Shown: piece after piece, positions 30,947 to 33,183 of the stretch
Layout: each line of letters starts with the position of its first letter
Numbering within the stretch: position 1 is the stretch's first letter
NCBI GenBank assembly: GCA_035937595.1
Contig: DASZHS010000025.1
Span: 1-33,183, forward strand
From: Palsa-459 sp035937595
GTDB taxonomy: Bacteria > Actinomycetota > Acidimicrobiia > Acidimicrobiales > RAAP-2
Direction: 5' to 3'
DNA length: 33,183 nucleotides
The notes under the pieces: model-generated
What the model was told of the DNA's origin: nothing
Databases searched by the model: none
Seen by the model: only the letters and a program-made list of their open reading frames with translations
Program-made: the position numbers and the translations under genes

Positions 30947-33183
<2,237 letters not shown>

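Overview
This is a G+C-rich bacterial chromosome segment, most likely from an actinobacterium. Supporting signs are the composition, frequent GTG starts, an F420-type LLM oxidoreductase, a DUF664 (mycothiol transferase-like) protein, a PPOX-fold protein, and many starts that look leaderless, with a TANNNT -10 box a few bases upstream. A System I cytochrome c maturation operon and an archaeal/rickettsial-looking valyl-tRNA synthetase fit a deep actinobacterial lineage such as Acidimicrobiia better than a mycobacterium or streptomycete. That placement is inference. I see no rRNA, tRNA, CRISPR array, integrase or insertion sequence.

Layout. (1) 1-6223, minus strand: a complete, tightly overlapping ccmABC-D-EFG-H operon running into a truncated ccmI at the left edge. 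It exports and chaperones haem and attaches it to apocytochrome c. Its CcmH has lost the CXXC active site. (2) 6282-9004: GDP-mannose 4,6-dehydratase (minus), a divergent glycosyltransferase (plus), then a TetR regulator. (3) 9006-14561, minus strand: a cystathionine gamma-synthase/lyase-type enzyme and cystathionine beta-synthase (transsulfuration), a low-molecular-weight tyrosine phosphatase, and an 809-residue membrane protein with a kinase-like middle domain whose catalytic residues look degenerate. (4) 14.8-19.25 kb: a region of lower G+C and looser gene packing, holding a PPOX-fold protein, a DUF664 protein, a homocysteine S-methyltransferase, two unrecognised small ORFs, a 156-residue hypothetical protein and an aminoglycoside-phosphotransferase-like kinase. 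It looks like an accessory insertion, but no mobility gene or attachment site was found. (5) 19294-24594: an acyl-CoA dehydrogenase behind a perfect 16-bp palindrome, then cysS and valS diverging from a 20-bp gap in which their -10 boxes overlap. (6) 24591-27580: a membrane-anchored alpha/beta hydrolase whose stop codon shares the palindrome CTAG with that of valS, an LLM-class oxidoreductase, and a second TetR regulator. (7) 27620-33183: recC and the first 747 codons of recB, the start of a recombinational repair operon; recD would lie beyond the right edge.

The most noteworthy observations are the cysteine-less CcmH inside an otherwise complete System I operon, the repeated leaderless-start architecture (which revises several start codons), the two divergent promoters built from overlapping -10 boxes, the phosphatase/degenerate-kinase membrane protein pair, and the lower-G+C island. 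I found no clearly new defence or mobile system.
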